A DNA stretch of 41,794 nucleotides from Branchiostoma floridae (taxonomy: Eukaryota; Chordata; Leptocardii; Amphioxiformes; Branchiostomatidae). The position numbers and the translations under genes were made by a program. Where the stretch lies: contig NC_049993.1 in assembly GCF_000003815.2 (NCBI RefSeq), forward strand, positions 19,464,836 through 19,506,629, read 5' to 3'. The notes under the pieces are model-generated. The model ran no database searches and was not told where the DNA came from. It saw only the letters and a list, made by a program, of their open reading frames with translations. This document shows positions 19,285 through 29,599 of this stretch, piece by piece. Within the stretch, counting starts at the first letter, position 1. Each line of letters begins with the position of its first letter.

Positions 19285-20694
19285 TTAGATCAGGCTGTCC
19301 ACACTGTGCGGAGACCCGTCGATGCTGTCGACCTCAGCGAAGCTGATGGCTTCTCTCTTCTTGTCCAGCATGTGTTTCAGGGTGAATATCTCCGCAGAGA
19401 GGAGGGAGACCTCCTGGCGAAGGTGGCTGTTCTCGGCCTGGAGGTGCGTGGAGCGCGAGGTGTGGTAGCTCACCATCATCCTCCGGAGCTCTCTGCTCCG
19501 CCGCGCCTTCTCGCTGTTCCGCCGCCGCTTCTCCTGGACGTCGGGGTCCACGCCACTGTCGGAGCTCTGCTGCTGTTGTAGTTGGGAGTGGCGCTCGTCC
19601 TGTTGGTCATCGTTGTGGCTGATGTTGTTGTTGGTCTGCAGTTCTGGTCTCTCGCCGGTAGGGTGCTCGCCTGTGAGCGTGGGCATGACGGGGGAGTCCG
19701 GCGAGGTGTCGTCGGCGCTGTCGCCGCTGTGGTAGGCCGACTCGTCGCGGTACTGCGATGACAGCTTCAGCCGGAGCTTGTGCGGGAGGCACTTCTCGTC
19801 GCCCCACTTCAGGATGGAGCTGCGGGCCGCCGGGCTGAGGCTGGGCGGGCGCGTCGGCTCCTGCTCCCGAGCGGCCGGCGAGCTGCGGTCGCTCAAGCTG
19901 CTGTTGTCGTCCTCGGAACTTTTTCTCAACCGCTCCTTGGCGAAACTGAGGTCTACGGCCTGTTGCGTGACGCCCGCCGGCGGCATCTCTTCCGTTGTGC
20001 CCGAGCTTTCCGTGTCCCACTGCGAACGGTCACTACTTAGAACGGGCTGTTGAGGTTTGGTCTCGGCTGCGTCGTACGCGGCGTATCTAGAAGTCGCCAG
20101 GTGTCGCTGCTGATACTCTATGTCCCGTTGACGATCGTACCACGCCTGCTGCTGCTGCTCCTGTATGTGGGGGTACCCTGGCGACAACCCGTTCATGTAC
20201 GGCTGCGTGTAGACGGCGCTGCGCTCTCCTCCCGCGTACACGTGCGGGTACTGCACGGCCGGGGGGCTGGGCGGGCCCGCCAGGTACTGCCGCTGCGGGC
20301 CCGACGTCACCTCCGTCAGCCGCTGCTTCATGGCGTACATTTCCGCCCGGAGGCGCGCGTTCTCCTGGGTCAGCTGCAGCACGCGCGTCTCCAGGACCAT
20401 GTCGTTCAGCCGCCGCTTCTCGCGCGACCGCTTCGCCGCCTCGTTGTTCTTGCGGCGCTTGTCCCAGTACGCGCCGTCCTTCTTCTCCTCGGGGATGAAC
20501 TCCCGACGCTTCCGCGACGACAGCCTCTGCAGCTCCACCGACTCCCCTGGCATGGCAACCGCATCCCCCATCTCCATCATCTGGCTGGCGGCGAGCGCGT
20601 GCTGGTCCGAGTCGTACATGGCGTCCGTGCTGTCCGCCGCGTGCTCCATGACGTGTTCGATACCGTCTTCCTTCACCATGGCTTCCTTCACCAT
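19285..20694 (-). CDS. NFIL3: NFIL3/E4BP4-family transcription factor with two bZIP domains, copy B
   Basis: A 469-aa tandem paralogue of the gene at 14582-16003, in the same orientation and upstream of it. From LSSRKRREF onward the protein is identical, so both bZIP domains are intact. Two in-frame differences lie at the N-terminus. A 15-bp tandem duplication around the start gives [11 protein letters not shown] and two equivalent Kozak ATGs. A 27-bp deletion removes VLNARRKDV just before the basic extension. With only one silent substitution seen across the exon, the duplication or a gene-conversion event is recent; a collapsed-haplotype assembly error is an alternative. The 5'UTR acceptor (20824-20825, - strand) is the same as in copy A, but the flanking intron beyond 20853 is unrelated, so promoter and first exon may differ or be shared. 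Confidence 0.9.
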   Translation of the reverse strand: MVKEAMVKEDGIEHVMEHAADSTDAMYDSDQHALAASQMMEMGDAVAMPGESVELQRLSSRKRREFIPEEKKDGAYWDKRRKNNEAAKRSREKRRLNDMVLETRVLQLTQENARLRAEMYAMKQRLTEVTSGPQRQYLAGPPSPPAVQYPHVYAGGERSAVYTQPYMNGLSPGYPHIQEQQQQAWYDRQRDIEYQQRHLATSRYAAYDAAETKPQQPVLSSDRSQWDTESSGTTEEMPPAGVTQQAVDLSFAKERLRKSSEDDNSSLSDRSSPAAREQEPTRPPSLSPAARSSILKWGDEKCLPHKLRLKLSSQYRDESAYHSGDSADDTSPDSPVMPTLTGEHPTGERPELQTNNNISHNDDQQDERHSQLQQQQSSDSGVDPDVQEKRRRNSEKARRSRELRRMMVSYHTSRSTHLQAENSHLRQEVSLLSAEIFTLKHMLDKKREAISFAEVDSIDGSPHSVDSLI

Positions 20695-20853
20695 GGCAAG
20701 GCGTTTGACTGACAGGTGGTTCGGAAGGTGTTCCCCACGGGTGGATGGTCGAACAGAGCTGATTGCTTCTAGAGGCGAGTCTCAAAGTTCGGTACTTGGT
20801 CCAGGAAACTCCTACCACCGGACCTGAAGAAACACAAGAACAGAAAACAAGCC

Positions 20854-21700
20854 GTAAGTGTCTTTGTAAAACAACCACATCCTTAAACTTTACAATATCA
20901 TGAACACAAGGACTTTAATCCGCTATAAAATGGTCAAGAGCCTGTATCATCTTTCAAACAGACTGTCTTGCATATGTGCCTATAAGGAAAGAAAAACATG
21001 GCTTCAGTTAGACGTTATCAAAACCCTTAAACTCACAGTTATCGGAAATATAGACCCAGCAATCTCCGTATATTACAGAAGAGGACGGGAAGGGACTATC
21101 CAGAGGTCTTCTCCTCTCAGCGTCTTCTCACAAATAACCCCATCTCTCCCGTGCGCTTAGGGAGTGATTACATCAACGGTCACAGGATCAGACTGGTCTT
21201 TCTTTTCGACTTGATCAAAGAAAGGTGACCCAATTTGTTCCCATCTAAAATAGAGCCCAAATGTCATTTTTCTGCAAAAATATCATATCATGTATCACTA
21301 CTAAACATGTTTGTAGCATGACTAAACGTGTTCGCCCAAAGCGATGCTTTGTACCCTAATTTCTGAAAGACTGTTCCTTTAATCGTGTTTTGATAACGAA
21401 TGTGATGTGTACGGTGGGAGTGATTAAATGGTCGTCACGACAGCCCTTGTGCGGACGTGAGTGGCTTTGTGCGAGCTGATGATCGCTGATGTGATCACGC
21501 TAACGAGGTCGCCCTGATACACGTAGGACACGTAACGCTTGAGAGCCAAGCAGATGGGACGCGTGGCCCAGATTTGTTTTTGCGTCGCTCAGTACCGTTT
21601 TAGTGCACCCAATCAAGTGCTAGAGAAAGCAGTTGGAAGAAAGGACCGCTGGCCGCCATGCTAGCCTTGACAGATGTCAGGAGCGATACATCGTGCATGT
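20854..21700. other. 5' flank of NFIL3 copy B, no gene
   Basis: Probable 5'UTR intron and upstream region of copy B. No TATA or first exon could be assigned. It ends in a GT microsatellite. Confidence 0.4.
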
Positions 21701-21701
21701 A

Positions 21702-21806
21702 TGTGCGTGTTTGTGTGCGTGTTTGTGTGTGTGTGTGTGTGAGTGTGTATGTGTGTGTGTATGTGTGTGTGCGTGTGTGTGTGTGCGTGTGTGTATGTGC
21801 GCGTGC

Positions 21807-21840
<34 letters not shown>

Positions 21841-21905
21841 GCGTGCGTGCGTGTGTGTGTGTGTGCATGTATGTATGCGTGTGCGTGTGTGTATGCGTAT
21901 GTCTT
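21702..21905 (+). repeat. (GT)n microsatellite, interrupted
   Basis: About 200 bp of TG/CG-alternating dinucleotides with TATG and CGTG interruptions. It produces long spurious Cys/Val and His/Thr ORFs. Alternating purine-pyrimidine of this length can form Z-DNA. Confidence 0.95.
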
Positions 21906-22084
21906 CACCCGGTAAGAAATTCACCTTCGAGGGTTACACCCGCTACGCAGAGAGCCTGGCAAAGCCCAGAGCAGAACTGGATATCAGGAGTTTTGTCACC
22001 GTAGGGTTTTATTCAGTTTACTCTCCCGGCCGACTCTTCCCTCTTTGCCTATTGTATCACCCGTACCCCCGTAGGAAGGCCAGG

Positions 22085-22190
22085 TCTCTACCAGACTCCG
22101 GCCTGGCCGAATGATAGTAACAGGGAACTTTGCGCAAGTTAGGAATAAAAGCCTAGGAGGAGTTAATCGCCCTAGGAGTGAACAGTCCGG
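22085..22190 (+). repeat. Foldback-family repeat (complement of 33373-33475)
   Basis: TCTCTACCAGACTCCGGCCT, then TGGCCGAATGATAGTAACAG through AAAAGCCTAGGAGGAGTTAA, is the reverse complement of the block at 33373-33475. The rest of 21906-22778 shows no gene. Confidence 0.65.
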
Positions 22191-22778
22191 CTGTGATAGC
22201 TGGATAAACTGCAAAAAGCTGACTGAAATCCCATGGCAACTTATTTGGCCAAATTCTTCCCTTTATCATCTAGCTGACACGTCTGCTTGGAGGCTAGCGG
22301 AGGCCAACACTTTATACGTCCGAAGACGAATGTTTTTGACACCGTCTGCCCCAGCCCGCCCTGTCACCAGCTAGACCAGGCCATTATCTCGAACAGGCTG
22401 TTATATAAAAGCAACCGGAGGTTACATTAGGCAATAACGAGCCCAATTATCCAGCGCATTCACATGTGGATATCCAATTGACCTATGTACGCGCACATCT
22501 GTACACGTAAGCTGTTACAAAAGAGGCGACCTGAACGACCTGGTTTGTTTGGCTTTGATCATCTAGATGTCTTCCTGTTCATGTCAGACTTCAAGGAGAA
22601 GAGTCCTTCCGGACTGTATAGAGATTAGCGTTTAAATATATCTGGCATTAACTTGAATAAGAAAAAAAAAACACTTTATATAACGACCTAGAAACCTCCA
22701 CCAGTACAGTTACCACGTATTTTTTTCTTTATGGCAGCATTGGTGGAATTGGATCCTAAAAACATTTGGGTACACTAG

Positions 22779-23611
22779 AGGTCTGATCTTCCAGGGTTAG
22801 TAGTACCTTGTTTCAAGTACCTGGGGGTCTGGTTTGACTCATGTCTGACATGGCAATTTCACATTGAGAAACTGACCAACGCTGTTTCTGCAAGAATTGG
22901 TGTTCTTCGACGACTCGTCCCTGTGTTACCTCAAGATACACTGGCTATGTTGTTTAACTGTCTAATTCTACCAAAAGTTGACTATTGTGATGTGGTATGG
23001 GGGAACTGTGGGAAAGGTCTGTCTGACAAGTTACAAAAGCTACAAAACCGTGCAGTGAGAATCATACTTGGTTTGTCGTATAGGTCACATGTCAACAACG
23101 AACACCTGTCTGCTCTTGGTTGGAAAGACCTTGCCTCACGTCGTAAATTGCACCTTCTACAAACTGTCTATAAGTCAATATACAACCTGTTACCTGTGTA
23201 TCTTAACATATTTAGCAGAACATCAGAATCCCATAGCTATTCCACCAGACATAGTTTAAACCAGTCGTTGAGAATTCCGAAGGTTAAGCTAGAATCTGGG
23301 AAACGAACATTTGCATATAGAGGTGCAGAAAGCTGGAATGCACTCCCACTAACTGTGAAAACTGCTCCATCTACACAAACATTCAAAACACTGTGCAAGA
23401 ACGTTGTGTGACCTCTGACCTCCACCCCCCCTTAATGACTTGGAACGGAAAAGGATGTGGTTTTGTTTTTGTAATTATGTAAATATTGTATTGTATTGTA
23501 TGTATTGTTATTTGTTTATGTATCCAGGGCCTCCATGAAAAACAGTGTCAGCCACTGATCGGAGCATACCCTGGTTAAAGAAAACAGAAATAAATGAATA
23601 AATAAATAAAT
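22779..23611 (+). mobile_element. 5'-truncated LINE (CR1/jockey-type) with C-terminal reverse transcriptase region
   Basis: An open frame from 22779 to the stop at 23409-23411 encodes FKYLGVWFDSCLTWQFHIEK, then ...LFNCLILPKVDYCDVVWGN, ...KLQKLQNRAVRIILGL and ...RGAESWNALPLTVK. This is the region after the RT catalytic core of many non-LTR retrotransposons (thumb and C-terminal part). The YADD catalytic motif lies upstream and is lost. A ~200-bp 3'UTR ends in AAATAAATGAATAAATAAAT, the short tandem tail expected of CR1-like elements. The element is 5'-truncated and dead, though the remaining frame has no internal stop, so insertion was fairly recent. The exact clade cannot be fixed from this fragment. 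Confidence 0.85.
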
Positions 23612-23643
23612 AGTAGCGTTCTGCTATGTAATGCCAACTGTCT

Positions 23644-23656
23644 CCGCTAGATGGCG
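23644..23656 (+). promoter_or_regulatory. CTCF-like motif (weak)
   Basis: CCGCTAGATGGCG is close to the core of the bilaterian CTCF site (CCASYAGRKGGCR), with one core mismatch. It is a single site directly after the LINE tail. Confidence 0.2.
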
Positions 23657-23994
23657 TTGTACGTACAGTAAGCTAGTAATTATAAAGAACGTGCATGAAC
23701 TTAAACAGTGGAAGTTCACGGTATACTAGACTATAACTGATGCTTTGATCATTGGGAACAACGAAGCATCAGACATAAGGAAGTATTGGACACAAGGAAG
23801 TTGCCCTCACAGGGAAGTATCGGCCACACGGAAGTATATTTCATATTTCCTCATGGTCAAATGTCACCGAATCTGGCACAAATATTCAAAAATCGTATAC
23901 AGTTCGAACAACGTCGATGACCGACCAATCTGACAACACGAACATGATATTTTCAAGCTATTTATCAAACATCTCAAAATTTGATATTTCGAAT

Positions 23995-24202
23995 ACTGTA
24001 AATGCAGAAATGTTCGCGGTGGATTAATGTTCGCGGTTTTCGCGGCGGCCGCTTCACGGCGAATTTAAAACCACTGCGAACATTTTTCCATAACAGTAAG
24101 AGATTACAGTGCATGGTGCTACCGCGAAATTAAACCACCGCGAAAAGTCCATTTTCCCGCTACCGCGAAATTAAATCCCCGCGAACTTAATGCATTTACA
24201 GT
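23995..24202. mobile_element. Palindromic TIR element (ACTGTAAATGCA ends), intact copy
   Basis: A 208-bp element with ends ACTGTAAATGCA and TGCATTTACAGT, inside which TTCGCGG/CCGCGAA motifs repeat at least eight times in both orientations. Non-autonomous, with no ORF. A second copy is at 38970-39622. The flank 24203-24776 contains a CRE (TGACGTCA, 24631) and an IR1 palindrome but no gene. Confidence 0.75.
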
Positions 24203-24571
24203 GTCATTTTTACATACAGTGGTATTCTGGTGAAGAGCTAAGTGTGATGGCCCACAGAGAATACTGGAAGCAGAACTTTGGCAGTGCTCCGATTCAATTA
24301 TCGAGTAAGACAGGAGAATAAGAGGATTTGTAATGGCCTGCCTATCAATACGCTAGCTGAAAGCAGGTTCCCTTGCTTTATTTTCTTTATTTAGATTTTT
24401 TCACAGAGTGAAGGGGAGGGCAAGACAGGTGCGAAATGCTGTAGGTTTAGCTATCGTGTAGCCTTTACTTTAGTCATAGACGTGAGGTGCGGCTGATGTA
24501 AACTTAGTTCCCATCGCTGGCCTGAACCCGCTCCTACCCGAGACTCGGAACAGGGCAAGAGTGCACGCTCG

Positions 24572-24584
24572 GGGTCATTGACCT
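24572..24584. promoter_or_regulatory. IR1 nuclear-receptor-type palindrome
   Basis: GGGTCA-T-TGACCT is a perfect inverted repeat with a one-base spacer, the arrangement bound by FXR/EcR-type RXR heterodimers. Similar sites follow at 25533, 26302, 26420, 26958, 31635, 31680, 34261 and 34914. Confidence 0.4.
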
Positions 24585-24776
24585 TGTGTCCAATGACCTC
24601 GATATTTACGGACTGACATAGACCTCAGTGACGTCACGGATACGAACAGCCCGCTCAGATGACTGGACCAACCGTACGCGTCATTCGTAGGAAACTGATG
24701 ATGTCATCCCTTTTTCAGTTTCTTGAACGTCAAGCCAAACAGATGTCAGGATCTGACCCATTTTACGTGTTTTCCT

Positions 24777-24869
24777 AATCTCCAAGCAGATCCTACGGTG
24801 CCCGTCTGACTCCCTTTGGCCGGCTATATTCCGTGGCCAGCTTTGATACTATCTTGTGGCTCCGTAATT
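24777..24869. mobile_element. Decayed palindromic TAATCTCC-family MITE
   Basis: Left arm TAATCTCCAAGCAGATCC intact. The right arm is reduced to TACTATCTTGTGGCTCCG. Confidence 0.55.
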
Positions 24870-25870
24870 CTAGGGGTCGACGGCCACTGATGTTCATTTT
24901 TGCTCATCACGCAGAGAGATAACTTCAAAGTAAAATGCTTCCAGATATCGCGCAGCAAAGTACTTTCGCAGTGTCACATGTGTTTGTAGCGTTGAATATG
25001 TGATATGGTTACTTTTACCCTGAGGTTACTTTACCATCTTGTTCCTAGTTCTAAGGGACGGCCGCTGATTATGAAGATATATGACTTCAAAGTAAAATGC
25101 TCCAAGACATTTTCTACAGTTTCACTTGTGTTTGAAGCGTTGAAAACGTGCTGTGACGGGTCACTCATAGCCTACGGCTGCATACTTTAATCTATAATTT
25201 TGTTTCTAGTTCTAGCCACCGGTCCCCATTGTACTTGTTAAGAAAAGAGCTAATTTCAAAGCGAAAAATCAAACTGCTTCATGGTATTATTATTTGTACA
25301 GTACAGTTTGACATTTGCTTCTGGTTTCAAAACGATTTATATAAGATACTTCACGTCACTATCCTATATGCTATCAAGAGCAGATTAATTTCAGACATTT
25401 GCACAGTGGCATATACAGTACTGGGAGGGGGGGGGGGGCATTTTCTACCACCCGTGTTTGAGCCTCTTGGCCGAGCGCCGCATCTCACTTCAATCTTTAT
25501 ACATGAAAGCACGAGTTATTTTTATGCCTCGGGGGTCACTGAACCCTTGCCTTTTATATAACATTACGAGCAGTGCTGGTGATGATTTTATTTATATCAC
25601 CGCATGTAGCTTTTGGCCTTGAGCCCGTGCAGATATTCGTTTCCCACATAAACGTAAAGACACGCGTTGTTTTATGAAACTCCACGTCATCCAATCCTGC
25701 CTTTTATACAATATCACACATGCTGGTAGTAGCGATGTATTTTCTATCGGCCAGTTTTAAGCCACAGGGTCTAGCGGCGTTTCTCGTTCGTGTATCAAAG
25801 CGGAGCTCATATTTTCTTCAAGCGTTTATTTTTACAAGATGAGTCAGCTGTCAGTCAACCCCGAACGTAT
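24865..25870. repeat. Degenerate tandem repeat (~160-190 bp units)
   Basis: Phrases recur in the same order: TTCTA(A/G)GGG.CG(A/G)CGGCC(A/G)CTGAT, then AACTTCAAAGTAAAATGCT, then TTTCACTTGTGTTTGAAGCG. Starts are near 24868, 25050 and 25210. A further looser pair (TTTTATGCCTCGG and CCTGCCTTTTATACAATATC) lies near 25520 and 25700. I recognise no protein in it. Confidence 0.45.
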
Positions 25871-25984
25871 GCGTAAACCACGGCACATATTTATCCCCCG
25901 TCCTTACGTTCCGGCCTCTATAATTTGTCTCGTTCTGTTCCTGTGACCACGGTATACATGTTGTAGGTACATAGCCACTGACCG

Positions 25985-26480
25985 CTTCTAACGTTACGTC
26001 AATAATTACGACAGGGCTAAATTTCTGGCGCGTTTTGCTTATACCAACTTGCTTATACCCTTCTCACATTATCCACGATCTTCGGGCGCATCGATGGAAG
26101 ATCGGTCATATTTAAGATCGACAGAAGGTTGCGCGTATTTTGCACCGTCCCTGTCACATATAAGCCATACTTTGTACCTTGTACAATTGTTGCGCAATAA
26201 GATACTATTATAAGCGAGGCTCGGGCGATTGCCGCGGAATCGTCGTCCGATCGATTTTCTCCAAATTTGACAGGGGTATTATGCACACCACATGAAAACG
26301 CGGTCATTGACCCCTCTCGCGCCTATACGGCACATGCACATCATTTCTAACGTTACGTAAATAATTACGACAGAGCTAAATTTCTGGCGCGTTTTGCTGA
26401 TACACACCACATGATAGCGCGGTCATTGACCCCTAGCCCCATTCTCTCGCGCCTACACGGCACATGCACGTCATTTCTGT
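25985..26480. repeat. Interleaved short duplications with ACGT and IR1 motifs
   Basis: TTCTAACGTTACGT, then GAGCTAAATTTCTGGCGCGT, occurs at 25987 and 26345. CACACCACATGA, then GCGGTCATTGACCCC, occurs near 26284 and 26403. A TTACGTAA palindrome (NFIL3/PAR-type core) lies at about 26353. No gene. The following 26480-27184 shows only poly(A)/poly(T) tracts. Confidence 0.5.
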
Positions 26481-27184
26481 TACACGGGTCCGCATACCGC
26501 GTTTCTAGTACCTGCCAAATTGCACATCGTCAGAATTTTTAGTTACGGTTTGTAAAAAAAAAAAAAACTTCCTGTGAATACCCAAGTCAAGTCATTTAAT
26601 TTTCCTTACCTACCACAACGTTAGATTTAGTACAGTGTTTGCTTGTTGCTATTTGAATCTTTTTTTTTTTTTTTGATGAAAAAATTCTGAGTAATGATAT
26701 TTAGCATGAAGATTTTCACCCCGCAAAATTGCAAATCGTTCGTCTGTTTACCGGAATCTTGATTTTTGCTCTTTACAAATTGTAGTCCCGGTGTATTTGG
26801 ATTCCTGAACTGTATTCTGATCTATAATTGTTTATTCTTTTCATAAGAAATTAGGACATGTTGTGACGTACGTAGGCGTCATGAAAGTACACTTTGTGTA
26901 ATTGATTTGAGAGTTATAATTGCTTTAGTCTTCCGCTGTTTTGTACATGATCCATTTGGGTCATTGAACCCACAGCCGTATTACCGTTATACCCCTTACA
27001 CAGCCTCTAATACACACCCACGCGCAATTTGCGGTCATGAAATCTCCATTTGGTGAGCCTCCATTCAGCACAGCCCACGCTGCCCGGCATGCCCATATAT
27101 GGTGCCTGACACGTTATGGCCGCTCCGATGCGGATATACATATAGCCGTTTATTCCTAACCGAGGTAATCTGGGCTTTTCAATG

Positions 27185-27460
27185 CAGTGGCCCTGAAAAA
27201 TAGATGTTGGTAGGAACACTCTTTTTAAAACAACGTCAAAACGAGATGCATCAGGGAACTGGTATTAGCAACATCATGTTGGAATTATAGATATACATTG
27301 TGTAAATTGCTAAATGAGTAATCTTCGGGTTTGATTGCAGTGGCCCTAAAAAATTGGGGAGGTACAGGCACTCTTTTTATATCCTTTTTCAAACAACTAC
27401 AACGTCAAACTGAAATGCATCTGGGAACTGGTATTAGCAACATCATATTGTAATCATACG
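27185..27460 (+). repeat. Two-copy tandem repeat
   Basis: CAGTGGCCCT(G/A)AAAAAT through GGGAACTGGTATTAGCAACA occurs at about 27185-27280 and 27340-27450. There is no coding content; 27461-28020 is unremarkable. Confidence 0.6.
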
Positions 27461-28020
27461 AATTACTCTCTCTCCCAAGAGCTATCTGTTAATCACAAAC
27501 CATCACCATAGCATGTCCGGAACACAATATGTCAAAACCAGAAGTCACGCTGCAGTACCATAAAAAAGCTGCCAGGTGGCCCAAAATCTAGTCATTTCGA
27601 GATCTCGTCAGCTCCTACTAACATACCAAATATTAAGACAATCCAGCCAGGTATTCTCGAGTTACCGAGGTGACAGACACACTAACTAACTAACGCACAC
27701 ACACACAAACGCTACCGAAAACACAACCTTCTGCGCGAAGGTAATCAACGGACATGAATGTTGAGTAATGCCACAATCCAGTATTTTGAAAGAAAGAAAA
27801 AAAAACAAAAAGGAAAGCGTTGCTGCCCAAGTTCGCCTGGCAAAGGTGATCATTGACGTGGGGGTAATATGAGTAGGGCAGAGGAACATGTCACGGAAAG
27901 ACGATATGCTATTTGCATAGTCCGTACAAACCGATTTAACAGATGCCCTGTGTTAAAGCCTGTAAAAGTCACGACTAACGTAGGCGTCAGGTCTGAAAAT
28001 GTAAGCCTGACATGGTAAAG

Positions 28021-28510
28021 ACTAGTCTGTGTGACACTAACTCTGCTGTCAGGGGCTGTAACCGACCGTATCTTGGGCGGACTGTAGCCTCTACCAGGCT
28101 CCACAGGCCGCTGGATAAATTGTACAAATTGTCCAAATGAACTGAAACACACCAGAGGAGTTGGTTGGCCGAGGAGTAATCTCCAAGCAGACCTACGGTG
28201 GCATAACATAGTATCAAAATCTGGCAGAGGAGTGAAGCCGGCTTAATAGGAGTGAGTTTCGCTACATGGCAAATGGACACCTCTTGACTGACTTCACTCC
28301 TTGGCCAGTTTGGTACTATCTTATGCCAACGTAGGATCTACTTGGAGATTAGCCGAGGAGTACTAGGTCGCAAACTGTACTCCTCGGCCAACCAACTTCT
28401 CTGGTGTGTTTTCAGTCTATTTGGCCAATTTCTACTATTTTTTCCAGCGACCTTGGGAGCCTGGTAGAGGCTAGGCGGGCTGCTATAAGCAAGATTTAAT
28501 CAGGCTAGGA
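28021..28510. mobile_element. Composite foldback element, ~490 bp
   Basis: The outer shell runs CTAGTCTGTGTGACACTAAC to GCTGCTATAAGC, then AAGATTTAATCAGGCTAG. Inside is a long imperfect hairpin. AGCCTCTACCAGGCTCC (28086-28102) pairs perfectly with 28456-28472. Weaker pairing follows, then TAATCTCCAAGCAGA (28177) pairs with the arm ending at 28351, and then GGAGTGAAG with CTTCACTCC. There is no ORF. Inner and outer parts occur separately elsewhere, which suggests nesting. Confidence 0.7.
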
Positions 28511-29183
28511 AAAGACAGGCGTTGTCAGCAAAACATTAAAAAAAACAGCAAAACATCTACAGATTTTGTATGACCGGATTCTAAAATTCATATTATTTAC
28601 GCAAAAGGTGTCTCAACAGGTCGGGCTGACATACGATATAGCGATAGGCGCGTTTGTTTTTCTACCCGGGCGTTTCAAGTTATCCCTGACGCCAAAGTAA
28701 CTTGGATATCCATCAGATTAACATTTGCAAAATGCCTACATTTCTTTCATCTACTTAAGAACAAACAGACTTAAATACACGCGTTGCCGCCGGGCAATTA
28801 AGTAACTCTAGTTGGCCTGATTCGAAATGTCATCGGTGACGTCAGGGACATCGGAATATGTCTTTGTTTTCAATCTGTATCGAGGCCGTGACGATTTTTC
28901 ACTGTTTTCCTTCGTTTTTCTAACGAGATTGTTGAAAGCAAGGTCACGAGACCACTTCAAGGCAGTGAACTAATAAGTTGGAAACTGTGCACGGAGATAG
29001 CAGAGGACATTTCATTTGTTTTGAAGGCTGATATTAGTGATAAGTTATAGACAGGAGGGAAACAAGAGTCGTCAAGTGAGTTCCATAATTTTGCTGTCCG
29101 GGGCTAGAAACTGTTGCCGTAGAGCATTGGTGTAACATTGGTGCAACATAGATTTGACTTTTTTTCTGCCTAGTCTCCTGTGC

Positions 29184-29297
29184 CTAGTCTGTGTAACACA
29201 AACTCCGCTGTCCAGGGCTGTAACTGGCCACTCCCGCGGACTCTAGGGGGCCGGCGGATGTTTGGCGGGCTGCTATAAGCGAGGTTTAATCAGGCTA
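29184..29297. mobile_element. Short copy of the CTAGTCTGTGTAACAC shell element
   Basis: Ends CTAGTCTGTGTAACACAAAC and GGCGGGCTGCTATAAGC, then GAGGTTTAATCAGGCTA, as at 28021-28510 but without the hairpin core. The flanks 28511-29183 and 29298-29570 show no gene. Confidence 0.65.
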
Positions 29298-29599
29298 TCC
29301 TGTGCTCTGCTGCTGCAGTGGTCTGAACACCCTACAGTTGTAGTCAGTCTGTCTTCAACTCTCTCCACTTCATCTTGTTCATCGCGAGCTAAGCTCCTTG
29401 AACCAAGAAATTTAATTGTCGCAGAGCAAAAAATAAACTACAAGACACACGACGCTGCCAGACAATTGATAATGTCAGTCTGACTTGCTGCTTAAAGTCA
29501 CACCTGATGCCTGAGTCGAACAAACGAACAGTTTGACATGCCATTTACTTCTAAAATCCACGAAAACAGAGTAAATGCGTTCGGCAGGCGACAGAATCT

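Larger units (their letters stand above)
17075..20853. repeat. Segmental duplication unit B
   Basis: Second copy of the unit, without the 2.75-kb insertion. The coding exon shows one substitution (a synonymous Gly codon) and two in-frame indels relative to unit A. The far 3' edge (17075-17300) is visibly more diverged, so similarity is uneven along the unit. Confidence 0.92.

Noticed and set aside
9592-20853. The NFIL3 duplication as two divergent paralogues.
   Set aside because: With one silent substitution in ~1.4 kb of coding DNA they are not old paralogues. Recent duplication, conversion or an allelic assembly artefact are the live options.
21600-22114. Several Cys/Val-rich and His/Thr-rich ORFs.
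   Set aside because: Translations of the (GT)n/(CA)n microsatellite. The same applies to ORFs near 30564-31130, 31073-31492, 33846-34155, 34561-34932 and 40279-40801.
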